Source: CAYNRE01 sp964399535 (GTDB taxonomy: Bacteria; Planctomycetota; Planctomycetia; Pirellulales; CAYNRE01). Taken from it: a stretch of DNA of 64,000 nucleotides. Location of the stretch: positions 35,171 through 99,170 of the forward strand of contig CAYNRE010000050.1 in NCBI GenBank assembly GCA_964399535.1. The letters are read 5' to 3'. Position numbers and translations under genes: made by a program. The notes beneath the pieces are model-generated. The model was not told where the DNA came from. It was given only the letters and a program-made list of their open reading frames with translations, and did no database searches. Shown piece by piece: positions 8,560 to 19,431 of this stretch (its first letter is position 1; each line of letters opens with the position of its first letter).

Positions 8560-8841
8560 ATGAGCACTGACAGCGAAACCGACTATTCCGACGAACTGGA
8601 CGTGTCGGATCTGCAAAGCCATGGCTCGGGCGGCGGGCATGGTTGGTACGCGCGTAAAACGCGCGAAACGCGAGCTTTCTTGGGGCAACTGCGCCCGGAC
8701 GAGACGGGGCGCATGCCGGGCTACGACCAATCGCGGCGCTGGCGTCGCCGGCGCGGTTCGCGTCGCAGTTCGAGCTGGTCGAGCCGCCTTTGGCGGCGGA
8801 TGCGCGACTGGATCTACCAGATTACGAGCCCGCTGCCGTAA
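8560..8841 (+). CDS. Small Arg/Ser-rich hypothetical protein
   Basis: A 93-residue protein I do not recognise. The N-terminal third is acidic (MSTDSETDYSDELDVSDL), the middle is Gly-rich (HGSGGGHGWYARKTRE), and the C-terminal third is very basic (RRWRRRRGSRRSS...RLWRRMRDWIY). The charge split and the aromatic-basic tail suggest binding to nucleic acid or membrane phospholipid, but this is inference. The preceding ribosome-binding site is weak (GGATGG). It is isolated between the MFS gene and the convergent DUF1501 gene. It may be a lineage-specific gene or a chance frame. Confidence 0.5.
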   Translation: MSTDSETDYSDELDVSDLQSHGSGGGHGWYARKTRETRAFLGQLRPDETGRMPGYDQSRRWRRRRGSRRSSSWSSRLWRRMRDWIYQITSPLP

Positions 8842-8915
8842 CGTGGCGGGTTCTCGTACGGGCCATTTAGGCTCGCCTGGTCGGCCGCGCGAGGCCCCTC
8901 CGCTTGCCCAGTGAT

Positions 8916-10448
<1,533 letters not shown>

Positions 10449-10453
10449 CCGCC

Positions 10454-13400
10454 CTACTCCCGAGTCAAGAACTCGTCGAGGTTCAGCAGAACCCGGGCTA
10501 CGGCCACCCAAGCTGCCTGTTCCTCGAGGTGGGGTGCCGTCTCAGCCTCGGCGGTGGGCACCGCGCACAGCGCCGCGGCATCGCTGCGATGTTCGCGGTA
10601 GTGCTCCCGGGCCCCCTGCAATGCGGTTTGCAGCGTGGCGACTTCCGATTCCTTGGGCTGCCGCAGCAGCACCCATTGTAGCCCCCGGCCGAGCCGTTGC
10701 TTGTCGCTGCCCGGCGACGTCTGCAATCGGTGCGCCAGCGCTCGGGCCGCCTCGGCATGGACCTCGTTATTCAGCAGCACCAGGGCCTGCAGCGGCGTAT
10801 TCGAAACCGTGCGCATGGTGCAGGCCACGTTGGTGTCGGGCGCATCGAACGTGGTTAAGCTGGGGTACAGAATCGTCCGTTTCAGAAACGTATACATGCC
10901 GCGGCGATACCGATCGCTTCCCTCGCTGCCGCGCCAGGAAAAGTTGTTGGCATAGCTCAGCTTGGCCAATTCATCCGGCATGGGGGGGAAAACGCTCGGC
11001 CCGCCGACCCGGGCCGAAAGCAGCCCGCTGACCGCAAGCGATAAATCGCGCACAATCTCGGCCTCGACGCGGAAGCGATTCTGCCGAGCCAGCAGCCGAT
11101 TGGCCGGATCGCGCTCGGCCAACTCGGGCCGGAACCGAGAAGATTGGCGATAGGCTGACGACAGCACCACAAGCCGAATCAACTCTTTGCGGCTCCAGCC
11201 CAGCGGACCCTGAAACTGGCTGGCCAGCCAATCGAGCAGCTCGGGGTGCGAAGGGGCCGCGCCCCGCACGCCGAAATCGCTGGTGGTTTCCACGAGCGGC
11301 GCGCCGAACAAGTGCAGCCAGACGTGATTGACCGCCACCCGGCTGGTGAGTGGACAATCGCCTGAAACCAGCCAGCGGGCCAGGTCGAGCCGGTCGGCCT
11401 GATCGCCTCGGGCCCGAAATTCACCCAATCGCGCGGGTGGCCCCGGCGATACGCCGTCGGTGGGTGAGAGAAAATCGCCACGGTGAAATACCTGGGTCGT
11501 TCTCGCCAGGCGGGGCCGCGCCATGGTGCGCACGGTGGTCCAGCGCGACTGCGAGGCTTTCACCAATTCTCGCCGCTGGCGCGCCAACGCCAGCCAACGC
11601 TCGTCGGCGGCTACCTGGGTTAGGTAGTGCTGAAAGAGCTGCTCGCGGGTGCGGGCCACGCGTTTTTCCGGATACATTTCCAGCGCGGCGGCGATTTCGC
11701 GCTCGGAATACTCCAGCCCGCGCTCGTCGCCCGAGAGCGCCGCAAGCTGAAATTTGCCCAGCGTGTGCCGCTGACCGTATTGTTGCCGCAGGGTGATTCG
11801 AAGCGAATCTCCCGGGGCCACTTCCAAAGGCTCACGCGTGCGAACGCGCAGCCAGTGGGCCGCGCCCAGCTTGCCGCCGACGGCCCACCCGCTGGGCTTG
11901 CCGCTTTCAGAATCGCGCAGCACGCGGTCGGCCGAAAAACCGCCCTGGGCGTAATCGGCTTCGGCGCGGTGTAACGCAATTGTGCGTTCGCTGCCATCGG
12001 CACGCACGAGTACCAGCAGAAGCTGGGAAAGCACAAAATTGCCGTTCTCGGCTCGGCCCGGTCCCTGGCCCGGAAGGCCGTCGTCGGGCAGCACGGAAAG
12101 CTTCAGCCCCGTGAGCCGTCGCGATGTGCCCTCGCCCTCAGCGGCCGGCTCGCTCCAGGCAGCGGTCACCGTCAGCGTTTGCTTGTCGGGCGCGGGCCGA
12201 TCGGCCGTGGGCAACAGCGCGATGGTATTCCCTTCAATGCGAGCCTCGACGTCGTCGGCGTGCTCGCGCTGGACGTCGCGAATCTCAAGCGGATGCTCGG
12301 CCAAGGGCGATTCGCTCTGGGCCAAGAGGCGGGCCCGGGCCTCGACTTCCCAGGCCCGCTCGGCGTCGGCCAACTCGCGCTGACGGGCTTCGAGAGCGGC
12401 GTCGATCGGAGCCAATTGCAAGTCGAGCGAGCTGCGATTGGGTAACTCGGCCGGCAACAGCCGGTTGGTTTCGTCGCTCTGGTTGAAAAAGGCGAACAGC
12501 CGGTAGTAATCCACTTGCGAAAGCGGGTCGTACTTATGGTCGTGGCACCGGGCGCAGCCCACGGTTAACCCCAGCCAGACGGTTCCCACCGTGTCGGTGC
12601 GGTCGAAGCAAGCGGCCACGCGGAATTCTTCTTGATCGACCCCCCCCTCTTCGTTCGTTAGGGTCTGCCGCAGGAACGCGGTCGCCACTTGTTGATCGGT
12701 GGTGGCCTCGGGCAACAGGTCGCCGGCCAATTGCTCGATGGTGAACTGGTCGAAAGGCTGATCGCGATTCAGCGATTGAATGACCCAGTCGCGGTAAAGA
12801 TAAGCGTCGTCCCGGGCGCGGTCCTTTTCGTATCCGTCGGAGTCGGCGTAGTGCGCCAAATCGAGCCAGTGTCGGCCCCAGCGTTCGCCAAAATGGGGCG
12901 ATGCCAGCAGCCGATCGACCAGCCGGCTATAGGCGTCTGGAGCGGAATCGGATAGAAACGCCTCGACGTCGGCCGGCGCTGGGGGAAGGCCCAGCAGGTC
13001 GTAGTAGAGCCGTTTGATCAGCGTGGCTCGATCGGCCTCGGGCGCGGGGGAAAGCGATTCAGCCTGCAGCCGAGCCAGCACGAAGCGATCCAGCGGGGTG
13101 GCCACCCAGGACTCGTCGCGCACGGCGGGTGGCTTGGCCGCCACCGGCCAGCGCAGCGACCAGTGCACCTGCCAGGGGGCGCCTTCCCGAATCCAGCGCA
13201 CCAGTTGCGCGGCTTCCGCCTCGGTGAGCGGCTTTTCCCCCTCGGGAGGCATCCGCTCGCTGGGCTCGGAAGTCTGAATTCGACGGACCAGTTCGCTGGC
13301 CTCGGGATCGCCCGGCACAATGGCCCGTTGGCCGCTAGCGGCCTCGGCCAGAGCTGCCTCGCGCGAGGTAAAGCTAAGGCTTGCCTCGGGCTCATCTCCC

Positions 13401-13606
13401 CCGTGGCATTTCAGGCAGCGCTCGGCCAGGATCGGCCGCACGTCGCGGTCGAAGTCGAGCGTATCGGCGGCGGCCGGCCGAGCGGCCACCGAAAACCAGG
13501 AACAGCAACCTACCGCCAGAAGCGGGCCGAGGCGGCTGAGCCAACCTTTCCGCACGGCCTGGTGAAGCCGGCGAAAAACCTCCGCACTGAAGCCCGCAAA
13601 CGACAT
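10454..13606 (-). CDS. PSCyt1-DUF1549-DUF1553 (PSD1) surface/cytochrome-like protein
   Basis: A 1050-residue exported protein. A leader with a hydrophobic stretch (GPLLAVGCCSWFSVAARPAAA) is followed by the planctomycete cytochrome-c-type domain with one haem motif, CLKCH, at 64-68. Next comes DUF1549 (PSCyt2; FVLARLQAESLSPAPEADRATLI, ERWGRHWLDLAHYADSDGY). A middle beta-rich region holds a GPGRAENGNFVLSQL block. The C-terminal DUF1553 (PSD1) has RLDLARWLVSGDCPLTSRV, NHVWLHLFGAPLVET and FDAPDTNVACTMRT. The family is periplasmic or surface-bound and expanded in planctomycetes, probably in polymer degradation or electron transfer. It is upstream of, and nearly abuts, its usual DUF1501 partner. 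Confidence 0.9.
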   Translation of the reverse strand: MSFAGFSAEVFRRLHQAVRKGWLSRLGPLLAVGCCSWFSVAARPAAADTLDFDRDVRPILAERCLKCHGGDEPEASLSFTSREAALAEAASGQRAIVPGDPEASELVRRIQTSEPSERMPPEGEKPLTEAEAAQLVRWIREGAPWQVHWSLRWPVAAKPPAVRDESWVATPLDRFVLARLQAESLSPAPEADRATLIKRLYYDLLGLPPAPADVEAFLSDSAPDAYSRLVDRLLASPHFGERWGRHWLDLAHYADSDGYEKDRARDDAYLYRDWVIQSLNRDQPFDQFTIEQLAGDLLPEATTDQQVATAFLRQTLTNEEGGVDQEEFRVAACFDRTDTVGTVWLGLTVGCARCHDHKYDPLSQVDYYRLFAFFNQSDETNRLLPAELPNRSSLDLQLAPIDAALEARQRELADAERAWEVEARARLLAQSESPLAEHPLEIRDVQREHADDVEARIEGNTIALLPTADRPAPDKQTLTVTAAWSEPAAEGEGTSRRLTGLKLSVLPDDGLPGQGPGRAENGNFVLSQLLLVLVRADGSERTIALHRAEADYAQGGFSADRVLRDSESGKPSGWAVGGKLGAAHWLRVRTREPLEVAPGDSLRITLRQQYGQRHTLGKFQLAALSGDERGLEYSEREIAAALEMYPEKRVARTREQLFQHYLTQVAADERWLALARQRRELVKASQSRWTTVRTMARPRLARTTQVFHRGDFLSPTDGVSPGPPARLGEFRARGDQADRLDLARWLVSGDCPLTSRVAVNHVWLHLFGAPLVETTSDFGVRGAAPSHPELLDWLASQFQGPLGWSRKELIRLVVLSSAYRQSSRFRPELAERDPANRLLARQNRFRVEAEIVRDLSLAVSGLLSARVGGPSVFPPMPDELAKLSYANNFSWRGSEGSDRYRRGMYTFLKRTILYPSLTTFDAPDTNVACTMRTVSNTPLQALVLLNNEVHAEAARALAHRLQTSPGSDKQRLGRGLQWVLLRQPKESEVATLQTALQGAREHYREHRSDAAALCAVPTAEAETAPHLEEQAAWVAVARVLLNLDEFLTRE

Positions 13607-13728
13607 AGCGCGATCGGCTCCTTAAGCAGACGGGCGGGAGGGTGCCGACCTCCTGGGAGCCACGCCGGCCGAGCCGATCGACGCAATCGCCCCGACCCCG
13701 CCTTCCCGCTTGCGCCTGAAACGGCAAG

Positions 13729-13800
13729 CTGCCCCGCTACGACTCGAACGTAGAATAACTGATCCAGAGTCAGTCGTGTTACCAATTACACCACGGGGCA
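13729..13800 (-). tRNA. tRNA-Gln (anticodon CUG)
   Basis: Read on the minus strand, 72 nt fold as a full cloverleaf. The acceptor is TGCCCCG paired with CGGGGCA, discriminator G. The D-arm GTGTAATTGGTAACAC contains GG, the anticodon stem is ACTGA/TCAGT, and the loop CTCTGGA gives CTG. The T-arm is CTACG-TTCGAGT-CGTAG. The U-A style first pair is typical of tRNA-Gln. No CCA is encoded. Confidence 0.95.
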
Positions 13801-14504
13801 GTGGTGACCGAGACGGACTGAGCCATCTCGAGGACGATATCGTTTCGGAAAGAGTGCTCTTCCGACGCGGTACCGCTCGGTTGGGGCGCGTGCGCAAACA
13901 GCAACCACCTGGCCGCTGCTGGTTGCTTTACGGACAAAGGCACAGCCCCCCCGCGACGCAACCTCAACCAACGGCCTGCCACTGGCGCGAGCCAACGGCC
14001 AACCACTAGCGCGCCTCGCGGCCGGGAACTGGTCTGCCTGGCGCCCCATTTGCACCCGGCAGGCTAGCCCGTTCAGGCTACGTTCCGGGGGCACCATCGT
14101 CAAGGCATCGGGCCGGGGTTGCCGGCGCGGGAAACCGGACCCGGTAACCGGCTGGGCCAATACACCCCCAGCCGAGTTGAACTAGCCGAGTCAGACCGTG
14201 CCCGAGTCGGGTCGAGCCCTGCCGAGGAATTGTGACGAATCTGTCAATTTCAGCGAGTGGTCGCCTCGCGGGGGCGGTTTGCCGCCGCGCTCCCCGGGGT
14301 GCTGTCAATTGACGCTGCGGTTTTCGGCGACATAAAATCGCTCGCGTCGCTGGCGGCATTCCCACGGGGCGCTCCGCTTCGCGCGGCCGAGCGGTCTGGC
14401 AATCGACCCTCCGAGCATGCTGCCGGGGCCTGATTCCGCCGCGGGGGGCCAGCACTCGTTCCTATTTTCGCGCTCCGAGCTCCAGTCGAATCGACAGCCC
14501 ACCG
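13801..14504. other. Intergenic, 704 bp, no gene seen
   Basis: Spacer between the tRNA gene (minus strand) and the divergent FHA-GAF-SpoIIE gene. A 24-bp unit (CCAACGGCC...GCGCG) is imperfectly duplicated at 13968 and 13992. Long frames on either strand have non-coding composition or run across the tRNA. The upstream control region of the phosphatase gene must lie here but no clear promoter was identified. Confidence 0.5.
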
Positions 14505-16178
14505 ATGGCGATATTGCGGGTCATCAGCGGTAGTACTCCTGGCCAAGAGATTCCCATCGAAGGGAATCTCGCCGTGCTCGGCCGGCATCCCAATTGTCAT
14601 ATTAAGCTCGAAGACGGCTCGGTGAGCCGAGAGCACGCGCGGATTACCCGTCAGGGCGAGCGATTCTTCATCGAAGACTTGAACAGCCGGAACGGAACCT
14701 TCGTCAACGGACGACTGGTGGAAGGCTGCCAGCCGCTCCAGGAAAACGACCACCTGAAGCTGTGCGACCTGCAGTTCTCCTTCCACCACGGCCGACCGCC
14801 CGACGAGCGACAAACGCTTTCGTCGGCGGCAAACCTGACTTTGGTACTCGACGAAGCCGGCAGCGATTCCAGCGCCACGATCATGACCCGGCTCGACGTT
14901 TCGCAGTCGAACTCGGGCCTGCGCGTGGGGGTGCGGCCCGAGGTGAAGCTGCGAGCCCTGCTCGAAATCTCCGAGAGCCTGGGCAAGGCCCTGCAGCTCG
15001 ACGAAGTGCTTCCCAAGACTCTCGATAGCCTGTTCAAGATTTTCTTGCAGGCCGACCGGGGATTCATCTTGTTGGGCCAGGGCGACGGTCGGCCGCTGGT
15101 ACCCAAGGCGATTAAGCATCGCCGCGCGGGCGACGACGAAACCATTCGCATCAGCCGCACCATTGTCGACCAGGTAACCAAGAGCCGCGAAGCCATACTT
15201 TCGGCCGACGCCGCCACCGACCAGCGGTTCGACATGAGCCAGAGCATCGCCGATTTTCGTATCCGCTCGGTCATGTGCGCCCCGCTGGTGGGGAGCGACA
15301 ACCAGGTGCTGGGTGTCATTCAGATCGACACCATGGACCAGCGCTCGCGGTTCCAGCAGGAAGACCTGGACGTGCTGGCCAGCGTGGCCCGGCAAGCCGC
15401 GTTCGCCGTGGAAAATGCCCAGTTGCACGAAACGGCAATGCGCCAGCAGCGGCTGGACTACGATCTGCAACTGGCTCACCAGGTGCAGCAGGGTTTCTTG
15501 CCCGAACAGGCGCCGCTGATCGAAGGGTACGAGTTCTTCGACTACTACGAGCCTGCCAGCCAACTGGGCGGAGACTACTACGACTACATTCCACTGCCCG
15601 GGGGGCGGCTGGCCGTGGTCGTGGCCGATGTTTCGGGCAAGGGGGTGGCCGCCTCGCTACTCATGGCCAAGCTCTCGTCCGAGGTACGCTACTGCCTGGC
15701 CAGCGAGCCGCAGCCCGCACGGGCCCTCGACCGATTGAACGCTACCTTGGTCAATGGCGGTTGGGAAGATCGGTTCGTTACGTTCGTGCTTGCCCTGTTG
15801 GATCCTGCCTCGCACGAGGTGGTGGTGGTCAACGCGGGCCACATGCCCCCTTTGCTGCGGCGCAAACAGGGCGATATCGAGGAGGTGGGGGCCGACGCCA
15901 GTGGGCCGCCGCTGGCCATCGACGGCGACATTCACTACCAGCAGTTGAGCCTGGTGCTGGAGCGGGGCGAATCGCTCTCGATGTTCACCGACGGAATCAG
16001 CGAGGCCATGAACCCCGGCGGCGAACTTTTCGGCTTGGATCGCCTGACCGCCGAGTTGGCAAGCGGCCAACCCTCGGCCGCCGAGCTGGGCAAACGCACG
16101 CTCGATGCCGTGGGGCGGTTTACCGCCGGCCGAGCCCAGTCGGACGACATCTGCTTTCTTTGCTTCGGCCGGCTCTAG
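14505..16178 (+). CDS. FHA-GAF-SpoIIE (PP2C-type) serine/threonine phosphatase
   Basis: A 557-residue cytoplasmic signalling protein. The N-terminal FHA domain (about 5-95) has GRHPNCHI, SREHARI and DLNSRNGTFVNG, the phosphothreonine-recognition signature. A GAF domain follows at about 145-310 (LDEVLPKTLDSLFKIF..., MCAPLVGSDNQVLGVIQID). A helical linker RQQRLDYDLQLAHQVQQGFLP leads to the RsbU/SpoIIE phosphatase domain (340-557) with VVADVSGKGVAASLLMA and FTDGISEAMNPGGELFG, whose Asp residues bind Mn/Mg. It probably dephosphorylates an anti-anti-sigma (STAS) partner in response to a phosphoprotein and a GAF ligand; no partner gene is adjacent. The TAG stop lies within the end of a MITE-like repeat. 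Confidence 0.92.
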   Translation: MAILRVISGSTPGQEIPIEGNLAVLGRHPNCHIKLEDGSVSREHARITRQGERFFIEDLNSRNGTFVNGRLVEGCQPLQENDHLKLCDLQFSFHHGRPPDERQTLSSAANLTLVLDEAGSDSSATIMTRLDVSQSNSGLRVGVRPEVKLRALLEISESLGKALQLDEVLPKTLDSLFKIFLQADRGFILLGQGDGRPLVPKAIKHRRAGDDETIRISRTIVDQVTKSREAILSADAATDQRFDMSQSIADFRIRSVMCAPLVGSDNQVLGVIQIDTMDQRSRFQQEDLDVLASVARQAAFAVENAQLHETAMRQQRLDYDLQLAHQVQQGFLPEQAPLIEGYEFFDYYEPASQLGGDYYDYIPLPGGRLAVVVADVSGKGVAASLLMAKLSSEVRYCLASEPQPARALDRLNATLVNGGWEDRFVTFVLALLDPASHEVVVVNAGHMPPLLRRKQGDIEEVGADASGPPLAIDGDIHYQQLSLVLERGESLSMFTDGISEAMNPGGELFGLDRLTAELASGQPSAAELGKRTLDAVGRFTAGRAQSDDICFLCFGRL

Positions 16179-16309
16179 TGCTCTGTCACAACTTGGATTT
16201 CGGGTCCGGGCGTATCACGGAGCACTAGGTATTTGCTTGCCGCCGAACCACTTACGTGTTCGGCGGTCGTGCTGTGTCACCCGTAATTCTACGTGTGACA
16301 CAGCACTAG
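16175..16309. mobile_element. 135-bp MITE-like element with terminal inverted repeats
   Basis: The outer ends CTAGTGCTCTGTCAC (16175-16189) and GTGACACAGCACTAG (16295-16309) are inverted repeats matching at 14 of 15 positions, and similarity extends to about 31 bp inward. Inside are further hairpins: CCGCCGAAC/GTTCGGCGG at 16240-16248 and 16258-16266, and a perfect 12-bp pair at 16269-16280 and 16295-16306. No coding capacity. The left end supplies the TAG stop of the phosphatase gene. It may also act as a bidirectional terminator between convergent genes. Confidence 0.65.
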
Positions 16310-16361
16310 CGCGGCCAGGGGTTGGGCCAACCGCCCGAAGAGTGCCACCGCGCCGCCGCGC

Positions 16362-17819
16362 TCACTCGTACTGCCACTTGACCAGCCAGGGGTCGCCGGT
16401 GCGTTCTTGGAACGATTGCAGCTCCCGCTGCATCCGTTCCAACACCGCGGCGTAGGCCGGATCATCGGCCAGGTTCTTGGCCTCGTCGGGGTCTTGCTCC
16501 AGGTCGTACAGCTCCCAACGCGGACGGTGGCGGTAACCACGCACGGTGCGCCGGCCATAGGGGGCGTCGAGCCCCGCATTCCAGGGGGCCTGCCAGGTGG
16601 AAGATCTCCACAGATCGGAAGCGCTGGGAAAGGGCAGCTCGTGGGCCAGGTTGGCGATTAGTTTGTAGCGGCGCTCGCGCACCACCCGCATCGGGTAGTA
16701 CATGGTCACTTCGTGAAACGTGTGCGAGGCGTAAACGCGGTCCCAGCCTTCCGGCCGTGCTTCGGTCAGGGTGCCCAACAGCGATCGTCCGTGCAGCGGT
16801 GGCTTGCAGGTGCGGCAATCGATGCCGGCGAAATCGAGAATCGTCGGCGCCAGATCGACCCAGCTCACCAGGGCCTGAGATACCGTGCCCGCGCTCGGCT
16901 GGTAGGGGTTCCGCACGATCAGCGGCAGCCTCAGCCCCGGCTCGTACACCGTGGTCTTTCCACCGGGAAAAGGAGGCCCGTTGTCGGAGGCGAAGATGAC
17001 CAGCGTGTCGTCGCGCCGGCCGGTCTGGTCAATAATCTCCAGCAGCCGATTCAGGCCCTGGTCGATCCGCGACACCGACTGGAGATATTGCGCCAACTCC
17101 GCCCGAGACTCGACCGTATCCGGCAGCCACGCGGGAACCGGCACCTCGGCCGGGTCGTAAACCACGGGGGCCAGGCCCGAGGCCCCCTCGGGGCGGTTGC
17201 CGAAGGCGTTGGGCGCGCCGGGTAAGTCGGCCAGCACCTCGCCGCTACGGTGGGCGTCGGTTGGGCAAAAGTACAAAAACAGCGGCTTCGGGTCGTCGGC
17301 TGCCAGGTGGGGCCGCACCCGCTCGGCCATTTGAACCGGGTCGCGCGAGTTGGCCGCCACGGTCACTTGAAAGGGATAGACCGCCTCGGGCGTTACGTGG
17401 TGCTTTCCGACGATAACCGTGCGATAACCCGCCTCGGCCAGTCGAGCGGGCAGGCTCAGTTCTCGGTCGAACGACGAGAAATGGTGCTCGGCATGGGCCA
17501 GCCCATACTGGCCCGTGGCATGGCTGAACCGGCCGTTCAGAATAACCGAGCGGCTGGGGCTGCAACTGGCGGTGGTGCAAAAGGCGGTTTCGAAACGAGT
17601 TCCCTCGGCGGCCAGGCGGTCGAGGGCCGGCGTCTTAGCCAACGGGTGACCGTAGCAGCCCAGCTCCAGCCCCACGTCGTCGGTAACGATCAGCACCACG
17701 TTGCGCGGCGCGGCCCCGGTTGGCGAAACGGATAGCAGCCCCCAGAACGCCGCCAGCCAAACCGCGCGCCCAGGGCGTAGCGCAAACCGCCAAAAGCCGT
17801 GCATTGATGCAAACTCCAT
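16362..17819 (-). CDS. Secreted type I sulfatase
   Basis: A 485-residue arylsulfatase-family protein with a signal peptide (hydrophobic WLAAFWGLLSVSPTGAA, residues 21-37). The first metal-binding Asp pair is in VVLIVTDDVG (D47, D48). The formylglycine motif is CSPSRSVILNGRF with modifiable Cys86. Later blocks are VIVGKHHV, IFASDNGPPFPGGKTT and a C-terminal GYRHRPRWELYDLEQDPDEAKNLADDP, all classic for the family. It should hydrolyse sulfate esters of polysaccharides or related organics in the periplasm after maturation by a formylglycine-generating enzyme, which is not in this window. Met6 (17804) is an alternative start. It is a single-gene unit. Confidence 0.93.
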   Translation of the reverse strand: MEFASMHGFWRFALRPGRAVWLAAFWGLLSVSPTGAAPRNVVLIVTDDVGLELGCYGHPLAKTPALDRLAAEGTRFETAFCTTASCSPSRSVILNGRFSHATGQYGLAHAEHHFSSFDRELSLPARLAEAGYRTVIVGKHHVTPEAVYPFQVTVAANSRDPVQMAERVRPHLAADDPKPLFLYFCPTDAHRSGEVLADLPGAPNAFGNRPEGASGLAPVVYDPAEVPVPAWLPDTVESRAELAQYLQSVSRIDQGLNRLLEIIDQTGRRDDTLVIFASDNGPPFPGGKTTVYEPGLRLPLIVRNPYQPSAGTVSQALVSWVDLAPTILDFAGIDCRTCKPPLHGRSLLGTLTEARPEGWDRVYASHTFHEVTMYYPMRVVRERRYKLIANLAHELPFPSASDLWRSSTWQAPWNAGLDAPYGRRTVRGYRHRPRWELYDLEQDPDEAKNLADDPAYAAVLERMQRELQSFQERTGDPWLVKWQYE

Positions 17820-18065
17820 GGAATTGCAAGCCCCGGCGAATCATCGTTGGCCGTTCAGCACCGGGAGAGCCTCATTCTAAAACCTACTCGGAGTGCCAAG
17901 CCAACCGATTTCGCGAGTTGAATCAAGAAAGCACCCAGGGGGCCGTAGGCACCGCTCGAAGCTAGCCAGGCGGGTGCGAACGGCGTATCATCGGTCCGGG
18001 CGCCGGACGAAGTCTGGTCGCCACGCCGGACGGGGCCGACCTGGGTAGCTACCAAGGATTGCACG

Positions 18066-19370
18066 ATGAATACGCATCGACTCACGCGGCGTACCGTGTT
18101 GCGAGGCCTGGGGGTAAGCATGGCCTTGCCCTGGCTCGAATCGCGCACCGTTTGGGGCGATGAACCCGCCGGGGCCGAGCCAGCCAGCACGGCTCCGGTG
18201 CGCACGGCGGTACTGTTCGCGGGCAACGGCTTTCATTCGCAAGAGTGGTGGGCCCGCGGCGAGGGTACCCAGTTGGAACTGGGCAAGGTGCTCGAGCCGC
18301 TTTCGCCCTTTCGCGAGCGGCTGTTGTTCATCCGCGGCCTGTACAACGAAGAGGCCCAAAAGGGCAACATCCATAGCTCGCAAACCGGCAATCTGCTTTC
18401 CGGGGCGCCGCTGGCTTCGGGCGGAGAGATTCGTTCGGGGACGAGTTTCGACCAGGTCATTGCCGCGCGCCACGGGGCATCGACCCGGGTTTCGAGCCTG
18501 GTGCTGGGGTGCGAAAAATCGAACCCGTCGGTGCACAAGAATTACTCGATGCTCTACAGCTCGCACATTTCCTGGACCTCGCCCACCACGCCCACGCCGC
18601 TGGAGATTTACCCGGCCCTGGCTTTCGACCGGTTGTTTAAAGACGAAACCAGCCAGGGAGATCAAAGCGTGCTCGACGCGGTGCTCGACGAAGCGGGCGA
18701 CCTGCGGCGGCAGGTAAGCCAGAGCGATCGGCGCAAGCTCGATGAGTATCTCGACTCGGTCCGCGACGTGGAGCAACGCCTGGGCCGGGCCGCGCAGCGG
18801 GGCGAGTTGCAAGGCTGGCGCCCCGCGCTGGCGGCGCCCGATATGCCCCGGCCCTCCGACGGCCTGCCGCAAGATATCGGCGAGCACATGCGGCTAATGT
18901 GCGACATTCTGGTGCTGGCCTTCCAGACCGACACGACCCGCGTGGTGACTCTGAAGCTGAACAACGACCATTCGTCGCTTCGGTTTCCGAACCTGGGCGT
19001 CGACTACATGATTCATCACTTGCTGTCTCACTCCGACACGGCCGATTGGCTGAAAGTAAACCAGTTCTTCCTGGAGCAAATGGCCTACATCGCCCGCCGG
19101 CTCGATGCCATTTCGGAAGGGGAGCGAACCGCGCTGGACAACTCGATGATCCTCTTCCTCTCGAGCATGATGACCGGTTCGCACGACGCCACGCAGTTGC
19201 CCGTCGTGTTGCTGGGCGGCGGGGGTGGCCGATTGGCCGGAGGTCGCGTGCTCGACTATCGCGAGCAGCCCGAGCGACAAATGTGCCGGCTGTACCTGTC
19301 GATGATGGACAAGGTGGGCATCGAGCTCGACCGCTTTGGCGACGCCACGCGGCGGTTGGACGAAGTTTAG
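18066..19370 (+). CDS. DUF1552 domain-containing exported protein
   Basis: The 434-residue product starts with a Tat-type leader (RLTRRTVLRGLGVSMALPWLE). It shows the DUF1552 hallmarks: VLFAGNGFHSQEWWARGEG, FIRGLYNEEAQKGNIHSS, SFDQVIAARHG, LDEYLDSVRDVEQRLGRA and NSMILFLSSMMTGSHDATQLPVVLLGGG. The fold is related to DUF1501 and sulfatase-like hydrolases. The family is exported and of unknown activity. In most planctomycetes it follows a large DUF1592/DUF1588/DUF1585 protein gene, but here the neighbours are a divergent sulfatase and a convergent MFS gene, so this copy is an orphan. About 60 bp separates it from the MFS gene's stop. Confidence 0.9.
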   Translation: MNTHRLTRRTVLRGLGVSMALPWLESRTVWGDEPAGAEPASTAPVRTAVLFAGNGFHSQEWWARGEGTQLELGKVLEPLSPFRERLLFIRGLYNEEAQKGNIHSSQTGNLLSGAPLASGGEIRSGTSFDQVIAARHGASTRVSSLVLGCEKSNPSVHKNYSMLYSSHISWTSPTTPTPLEIYPALAFDRLFKDETSQGDQSVLDAVLDEAGDLRRQVSQSDRRKLDEYLDSVRDVEQRLGRAAQRGELQGWRPALAAPDMPRPSDGLPQDIGEHMRLMCDILVLAFQTDTTRVVTLKLNNDHSSLRFPNLGVDYMIHHLLSHSDTADWLKVNQFFLEQMAYIARRLDAISEGERTALDNSMILFLSSMMTGSHDATQLPVVLLGGGGGRLAGGRVLDYREQPERQMCRLYLSMMDKVGIELDRFGDATRRLDEV

Positions 19371-19431
19371 CTGCCGAGGTTTCCGCGGGCGTTTCGCCGT
19401 TCCAGGGGCCTCGTCGGCTCGCCCCGGCCGC

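Noticed and set aside
13786..14160. 124-codon minus-strand frame
   Set aside because: Runs into the tRNA-Gln gene and has non-coding composition.
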